Shown here: positions 58,200 through 64,000 of the stretch, piece by piece
Layout: the number at the start of each line of letters is the position of its first letter
Position numbering within the stretch: position 1 is the first letter of the stretch
Origin: Pseudo-nitzschia pungens
Lineage: Eukaryota; Bacillariophyta; Bacillariophyceae; Bacillariales; Bacillariaceae
Reading direction: 5' to 3'
Assembly: GCA_037355855.1 (NCBI GenBank)
Contig: CM074762.1
Coordinates: forward strand, 682,001-746,000
Length of the DNA: 64,000 bases
Position numbers and translations under genes: made by a program
Notes under the pieces: generated by a model
Database searches by the model: none
Seen by the model: only the letters and a program-made list of their open reading frames with translations
What the model was told of the DNA's origin: nothing

Positions 58200-59460
58200 T
58201 CACCGAAAGACGGAAGAAAGTGTCGAGAATGCCGATGCCCCCAAACCCCGAAAACTGCTGTGCGAAGATGCCGTGCATTCTCTCGTGCCGTACATATCTA
58301 CAGACACGCATGCCTCTTGGTACGTCGACGAGCTTTTGAGTTGCGTGACCGTTGCCAATTCTTGCAGGAGCTGGGTATCGAGTGCGTCCCTCACCGTAGC
58401 TTCCATCTGTACCACGAGAGAAAACGTATCGTCCAGGCACGTTCGAAGATTGTGGGGTTCCATCTTCAGGCAATCCGCGTATCCGTAAGAGAAAAGAAAT
58501 GTTCGACGGATCAACAGTTGAAACAGCCGCCGGAAGTGGAGCGCCTCGATGTCTTCTAGCTCCTCCCGTCTCTGGTTGTGGCGCGTCTCGGCGATTAGTT
58601 CGGGGTGAAAAAAAGTGCTGGTGGAGTTTCTCGCCCTCTCCTCGTCGAGCATTTCGTGCAGAACGTCGTGTTCGAGCTTTTGGGTCGACTCGCTCAGTAG
58701 ATGTTTTTCGGACGTGTCGTGAAAGAAATCCTCCAGCTTTGCAAAGGGGATCATAATGTTCTTTTGCGAATGCTGGTGATACGACACGATGATTCCAAGG
58801 AAGGGCGTGTGCGAGGCTGCGTCTCCCATGGTCTTTCCAATAAATAGAGATGAGTGAAAGTTGTTCAGGGACATGAAACTCAGCAGATCTTCTTCGGCTC
58901 CAGTACTGGCTTCAACTATGTCATCCCACGAAAGCAACACCTTCATGTTTTGGAAGGTGAGCGGCGTTGCTGTCCTTGAAAATGCAGAAAATACGCCTGT
59001 GGTTTCCTTTTCCCAATCCGGGACGATGAAAACAGGGAACGATTCTTCTCTTTCTTCGTTGCCGACACCAAAGGCTGATTCGTAAATCTCAAACGGTGCA
59101 CTGTGTAGTTGGTTGTATAAAGTTGAGTTGAAGTCCCGACCCAGGTTTCCCGCTGGCAACGCATGCAGTGATTTGTCATCCCGCCTTCTGCGCTGAGATT
59201 CTTGGTTGTCACTTGCTCGTTTTCGCAGTGTCTCAGTCAGAGGCGGTCGGGGATCCAAAAAATTCTGCTGTGGCAAGCGGTCTTTGTGATTATTGTTTTG
59301 GTCGTTCTGGTATACTGTTCGTGTATGGACTGCGGTTTTTCCCTCTCAACCTTCTGGTTGTCGTCGTCGTAATAAACTCTGCATGTACTTTGTCATTGAA
59401 CCATGCCGGTAGTAGCATTGCCGCTACCAGGAATAGATGCATTCGATGAGAAGATTTCAT
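58200..59460 (-). CDS. Secreted protein of unknown function with an RLR-like motif, one frame break
   Basis: The ATG at 59460 (an upstream one at 59484 adds 8 residues) begins a signal peptide, MKSSHRMHLFLVAAMLLPAW, probably cleaved after VHA. A Thr run and RRLRGK follow. The frame changes within the AAAAA on the minus strand at 59336-59340; dropping one base gives 419 residues (RRLRGK followed by TAVHTRTVYQNDQNNNHKDR). The rest is a predicted mixed alpha/beta region with no family I can name. It has charged helices (EELEDIEALHFRRLFQLLIR) and a Cys-containing C-terminal segment. It may be a lumenal or extracellular protein. Confidence 0.6.
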
Positions 59461-60821
59461 TGCAATTTGCCGTCTGTCGTACATGTATCACTTTCGAGAG
59501 TGTGTTGCTGCGTCGACCCCATGCGATTTGGAATTGATCGGTTCGACGACGAAGATGCTTTCGGATTTTGGACCGTTTTGGATTGTGAGGAGAACTGGGA
59601 TGCTAACAGACTAGTGAGCATGAATAATCATTCGGTTCAGTCGTATTTTGTGACATATTTTGAGAGGGCTTTCGTTCAGATTTTTCGCGACTTCTAAAAA
59701 TGCGACCAACAGGGAGAATCGAGTGCGACACATCAATTCCCTAAGTGAAAAGGACACACTTAATTTGATCGTCTTGGAATTTACGGCCACGAAGCCTCTT
59801 AGTTTTCACAACAACAAGACAGCTTATTCTTGTTTGGCGGCGAGTCCCATCCACATCATCCTCCACGTGTTTACTCATGTTCTCTCGCCGATTTTCAGAT
59901 CAACACAAGATACGGTTAGCACCCAGGTGCCCCAAGTGTACAAAATTACAATTACTTGTATTGTGATCCCCGAGTCCTCGTACTACATACCGGTAAGTTA
60001 TGTATTTATCGAAATAATAATATCTTGCGACCTTGTTGGTGGGTAACCTTACGAACGTACCGTAAACTTTCGATTGCCATCGTTATTGTTATTCATTATT
60101 ACTATGTCAACATCACATCATCAACTTTCCAACAAAATAAAATTTCACAACAAGTAGGAAACAAGAAAGGAGAGAGCTCTCTTATGCAACTGATAGGCAA
60201 AAAAATGATGCCACCAGCGTATGGGGTTTAATGATACTATTGTTGATGTGTACTACTACAATTAGAAGATGATACGACTATTAGTACTACTACTAGCTGC
60301 TCTACTAGTAGTAGTACTAATAATCAGCAAGCAGAAAATAGCAGAAAATCTACCTATCACTCAGATCTCAAAGTATGGTTAGAAAGCACTACTATCAGTG
60401 ATTTTCAGTCTGGGCAATCGCTGCTAGTATTTCAATCAAACTGGTAGATTTATTCGTTTTGGATGCTTCACCAAAATCAAAGCATCTGATAGTACTTTAT
60501 GTTTGTTTTTTCTTCTTGTTCTTTCTCGTGGTTGTCAATCGAGACAGAAGAATTTCATGGACAACAGTCGGCAGTAGCCCATTGATTCGTTGGAAAGACT
60601 CGTTTGTATCATCAAAGTGTTGCACCAACATGAAAAAACTTTGTATTTCTGTTTTTTCGCGTGAGAACGGGTCCCATACTATACTCTTGACTTTCGTGAG
60701 GTACAATACGTGTAGATCAAAAGGTGACGTTCGAAAAGTCTTGTTCGAAATTTCCTCATGCATGTGTACCGAACGCGATTACAGTGTCATGTATTCTTCA
60801 CGTTCCACGTTATCGGTGAGT
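59461..60821. other. Gene-free spacer
   Basis: Includes TACCGGTAAG (about 59988), GTAACCTTACGAACGTACCG (60043-60062) and an ACTAGT-type tract (60280-60330). Small frames are unsupported. Confidence 0.45.
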
Positions 60822-62471
60822 TCAGGACGTCAGGTATCGCTGACTTATAGTGAAAGCAGCCAGGCCACAACCGACATTAAAGTAGAATGGAAGGAACCCT
60901 GTCCCGAAAATCTTCTTTCCTTTCACATACAATAAACTGTACCAAATTGGCCCAACCACCTTCGCCAAAGCCAAGAAAGCCGACCGTTCTCCTGCCAACT
61001 CTCCCTGCGACACATGAGATTTTGCACCCTCCGCGTATAACGCAGCAGTTACACCAAGCATCTGCGAAGATCCTAAAAATCCTATGATTGTCCCGATCAA
61101 AAGCCCACGGAACGAAAAAAGCGATGCCCCGATAGGTGCTAAAATCGATGAGAGAGTTGCAATCGCTGTGAAGTGCTTTATTCCTAGCTTCATCACCATC
61201 TGGCTCCCAGCAATGTTGGCAACAATGTTCATGACGCCTATCATGGCAACGAAAGATGAAAAATCCTTTGTGTCAAGGTCCCACTCTGTCTTGGCGACGA
61301 TTTGAAAAGCATCCCTCATTTGGCTAGGAAGAGTTTGGATCATGATAAGAATAGCCAGTATTCTCACTTTTTTGGAATGGCGGACAAGGATGCTTGTACA
61401 CGACGACCACGGAGACTGTAGCAGTTGTTTGCGTAGCATGTGTTTGTTTTCTTCAAAAGGAATCCGTTTCGATGGCATAAGTGTCTCCCGCATTCCAAAA
61501 TAGATCAGAGCAGCGGTTGAAGCACACACGACCATGGATGCACCGTAAATAACGCCCAGACCCATTTCGGACAGCCGCCCCGCGCTGATTGCACCAACAA
61601 AGTATCCACAACCAACTAATGCAAATTGCAGACCGAGTGTCGAACTCATCAACTTTGGATCCGATACTGAAACATCACTGATAATAACCTGCGTAGCTGT
61701 GAAGAAAGATCCTAAGCACAGCATGCCAAAAAATTTTGCGAGGCATATCGTAACGACGGAAGAATGAAAACTCACTATTCCGTGTACCGAAGCCACACAG
61801 AGCAATGCAGTTACAAGCGCTGGCTTTCTCCCAATGGAATCCAGTAACGACCCCATTGCGGGAGAAATTATAATTTCCGTCAGGGCTGCGCATGCAGCTA
61901 TTATCGACAAAGCCGACGTAGCACGATCAGAGCCGATTTCAGCAACGAGAGCGGGTGCCGGTGAGAACGCCACCAGGGCAAGGGCCAGAACCGAAAGGAA
62001 GGAGGAGGATTGAAAAATTGCAAAATCCCTTCGGCTCCAAGATGGCGATAGCGTCGGTGTTGTGGATTTGTCATTTTGCATAGGAAAGTTTTGTGTCTGG
62101 CTTGTACCATTATTTCTTTGGGATGACAAAGATCGGGCTTCTCTTCTTGCCTTCGTCGATCCTCCTCGTAGCGAAAAGAGAGCAGTGTTAAATCTTTTTG
62201 TGCATCCCAGAGGATGAAGAGAATCGATCCTTCGGTCTTGTGAAGACGTAGGCAAATCTTGAGTGGATTCTTGTCGAAAGAACTTGTCCCGTGTGTGCTC
62301 GAGAGAAGTGTGTCGTGCGTAATTGTTGTTTTGTTCTAGTTTCGGCAAAGCAGCAGCAGTTTCCGTCCTATGCAAAGAAAACAACAAAAGAACAGCTGCC
62401 AGTTGAGACGAGCGTCGTGTATATCTGCTTAGTAGGTCTGACTTTGCGGCGTGTTGCTCTCTCCTCATCAT
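60822..62471 (-). CDS. Major facilitator superfamily (MFS) transporter with organelle-type leader
   Basis: Single exon, 549 residues, starting with two adjacent ATG codons. Residues 1-45 contain a hydrophobic segment (QLAAVLLLFSL) followed by a polar Ser/Arg-rich stretch to about residue 145. This suggests a signal or plastid-envelope leader. Twelve membrane helices follow. MFS motif A is clear after helix 2: GSLLDSIGRKPALVTALL. A central cytosolic loop (MPSKRIPFEENKHMLRK) separates the two six-helix halves. The substrate cannot be read from the sequence; similar proteins are annotated as general drug/metabolite or tetracycline-type antiporters. It is divergent from ELP3. Confidence 0.82.
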   Translation of the reverse strand: MMRREQHAAKSDLLSRYTRRSSQLAAVLLLFSLHRTETAAALPKLEQNNNYARHTSLEHTRDKFFRQESTQDLPTSSQDRRIDSLHPLGCTKRFNTALFSLRGGSTKARREARSLSSQRNNGTSQTQNFPMQNDKSTTPTLSPSWSRRDFAIFQSSSFLSVLALALVAFSPAPALVAEIGSDRATSALSIIAACAALTEIIISPAMGSLLDSIGRKPALVTALLCVASVHGIVSFHSSVVTICLAKFFGMLCLGSFFTATQVIISDVSVSDPKLMSSTLGLQFALVGCGYFVGAISAGRLSEMGLGVIYGASMVVCASTAALIYFGMRETLMPSKRIPFEENKHMLRKQLLQSPWSSCTSILVRHSKKVRILAILIMIQTLPSQMRDAFQIVAKTEWDLDTKDFSSFVAMIGVMNIVANIAGSQMVMKLGIKHFTAIATLSSILAPIGASLFSFRGLLIGTIIGFLGSSQMLGVTAALYAEGAKSHVSQGELAGERSAFLALAKVVGPIWYSLLYVKGKKIFGTGFLPFYFNVGCGLAAFTISQRYLTS

Positions 62472-63358
62472 CTTGAACCGCTCCCTCGCTTATTTTATTG
62501 TTGTCAACGACGTGTGGCTTTTGATTCCGGACTGTGTCTTTATGGAAGGTGTAAATGTGAGAGCAATCAGTGTATTGTGTGGACGTTGGTTTAAATAATG
62601 CATACTGACTTTGCTTGGGGGTAAAGAGTGCTGTATGATGTGGAAAATTTAAAAAGAATATCGATTTTTGCTGATGTATTCACCAGGTGTACCGGTACCG
62701 GTATGTGTGCGGGATGATGGAGATGACTGCGTGGTGGATTGCTTTCTGTAGTAGGTGGTCGTTTCCGTACATGCTGATATTATTATTCTTACTCATTAAA
62801 ATCCCGAGTCGATTCGTCCATGCGTTCACAAAACAATCGCCCGGCGCGAAGACATTGCAGTTTTCACGCGAACGCGCGATTTGCTCTTTTGGGACCACTC
62901 GTTGGAGCAACAACGAAACGTGACTCCATAACAAAAGACGTCGGAAAGTGATGAAGCTTCGACTCCGATAGAAGTCAATGAACTGAAGGTGACAGCACCT
63001 AATCTTACCGCACCTTTGTTGCATCTTACCTCTTCGGCAGGACCAACAACGACAATAACCTTACTGATCCCTTCTCCTCCTACAAACCTTTTCAACGCAA
63101 TATAGAATTCGCGTTCCCTGATTCCTCTCGAGATTTATCTTGGTGGAATGGATTCAAAGGATTCAATTCAACAACCCCCGTCTCGAAAGATTCCTACCCG
63201 TTTATCCTGATTGTTTCACTCTTTCCGTCTCTTCACTCGAACGAGAGAAGGGCAGAAATTTCTTGGCCGAATCAACTACCGGACTCCAATATCTACTGCT
63301 TGGGCTGTAATTTAATTTTGTTGCGGATTCCAAGCATCGAAAGTCGAACATCCCAAAC
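62472..63358. other. Divergent promoter region (MFS / ELP3)
   Basis: No gene. Holds the word GTACCGGTACCGGTATG (62689-62705). The small frame at 62687-62923 is unsupported. Confidence 0.5.
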
Positions 63359-64000
63359 ATGGTGGCACCAGCACAGGCAACATCAATAGCTACATCGGCA
63401 ACTCCAAATGATCACAAAACAAAATATGCATTGGCAGTTTCACTTGTCGTACAGGATTTAATCAAAGCCTACGATGCCGGGGACACGCTGAATTTCACAA
63501 AATTGAAAGGAACTGCCGCGAAAAAGTACAAACTCCAGGGCATCCCCAAACTAGCTGATATCCTCCAGGCCTTGCCCATCTCTTATCGAGCCAAACTATT
63601 GCCTTTCTTGCAGACGAAACCGGTCCGATCGGCATCAGGTGTAGCGGTAGTCGGTGCGTTGAATTTCTTTTTGCGATTCATTCCTTGGAAAGAACCAAAA
63701 CTATGGATTGCGTTCGAATTGCCAAATAATTATACTCATTATTTGCTCATCTTGTTGTGTTGCTTTCTATTCTGTTTGACCTACTTACTCTCTTGTACGC
63801 GTATGTTTTTCGACGAAAATCATTCTTGTGCAGCTGTTATGAGCAAACCCCACCGCTGTCCTCATATTGCATACACCGGAAATGTTTGCGTGTACTGCCC
63901 GGGAGGACCAGATTCCGATTTCGAATACTCTACCCAGGCTTACACAGGGTACGAGCCAACATCTATGCGAGCGATCCGGGCACGGTACGATCCGTTTTCG
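63359..64000 (+). CDS. ELP3: ELP3, catalytic subunit of Elongator (3' end outside window), two exons visible
   Basis: Exon 1 is 63359-63653. A 180 bp intron (GTGCGT...GTGCAG) follows, and exon 2 begins at 63834 and runs off the window. The splice joins SGVAVV to [20 protein letters not shown]. The next residues [20 protein letters not shown] and [15 protein letters not shown] match the highly conserved radical-SAM part of ELP3. The CPHI.YTGN.C.YCPGG segment includes Cys ligands of the iron-sulfur cluster. ELP3 modifies wobble uridines in tRNA (carboxymethyl branch) and carries an acetyltransferase-like domain further downstream. The N-terminal helical region ([15 protein letters not shown]) is also typical. 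Truncated by the window only. Confidence 0.95.
   Translation, partial: MVAPAQATSIATSATPNDHKTKYALAVSLVVQDLIKAYDAGDTLNFTKLKGTAAKKYKLQGIPKLADILQALPISYRAKLLPFLQTKPVRSASGVAVVGALNFFLRFIPWKEPKLWIAFELPNNYTHYLLILLCCFLFCLTYLLSCTRMFFDENHSCAAVMSKPHRCPHIAYTGNVCVYCPGGPDSDFEYSTQAYTGYEPTSMRAIRARYDPFS

Noticed and set aside
60459..60935. Plus-strand frame of 158 codons next to the MFS gene
   Set aside because: It overlaps the 3' end of the transporter on the other strand, and has no domain.

Overview
The window looks like nuclear DNA of a photosynthetic stramenopile, most probably a diatom. The supporting observations are: genes on both strands split by short GT-AG introns (51 to 400 bp); a nucleus-encoded HU protein that carries a signal peptide followed by a phenylalanine-type plastid motif; several other proteins with signal-peptide-like N-termini; a degraded copia-type retroelement tail; and gene-free spacers of 0.4 to 1.8 kb. 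There are no operons, ribosome binding sites or CRISPR arrays. I saw no convincing tRNA or rRNA gene by eye. The species call is inference.

Layout. 0-13 kb: end of an acidic protein; a membrane-anchored beta-propeller protein; a DUF445 membrane protein; divergent plastid HU and HIT hydrolase genes; and a GPI-anchor-like protein made of two duplicated modules. 13-14 kb: copia RNase H remnant. 14.5-22.3 kb: a GC-rich block with a double HMG-box protein, a tandem thioredoxin-fold protein and the GARP/EARP tether subunit VPS51. 22.9-29.8 kb: a 2-oxoglutarate/Fe(II) oxygenase, a two-helix membrane protein with a PH-like tail, and Beclin-1/ATG6. 29.9-39.4 kb: one giant IQ-motif protein (about 3,150 residues). 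40.5-50 kb: a membrane-anchored staphylococcal-type nuclease, a gamma-butyrobetaine-dioxygenase-like enzyme, V-ATPase subunit e in three tiny exons, and an organelle-type methionyl-tRNA synthetase. 50-64 kb: a SNAPc4-like Myb protein, a Maf nucleotide pyrophosphatase, a class 3 lipase, a P-loop kinase-like protein, a secreted unknown, an MFS transporter and the start of ELP3.

The genes are mostly unrelated housekeeping functions (vesicle tethering, autophagy, V-ATPase, translation, snRNA transcription, tRNA modification, organelle proteins), as expected for a eukaryotic chromosome segment. Many are arranged as divergent pairs.

Two signals stand out. First, five genes are interrupted by frame breaks, eleven in total and seven of them in the IQ gene. 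Every break is repaired by skipping exactly one base, and none needs the opposite shift. In the IQ gene the fixed 23-residue motif spacing shows that at least two of these are single-base events and not introns. Second, gene-free spacers repeatedly carry short words such as AAGGTTAC/GTAACCTT and TACCGGTA, which I do not see enriched in coding sequence.
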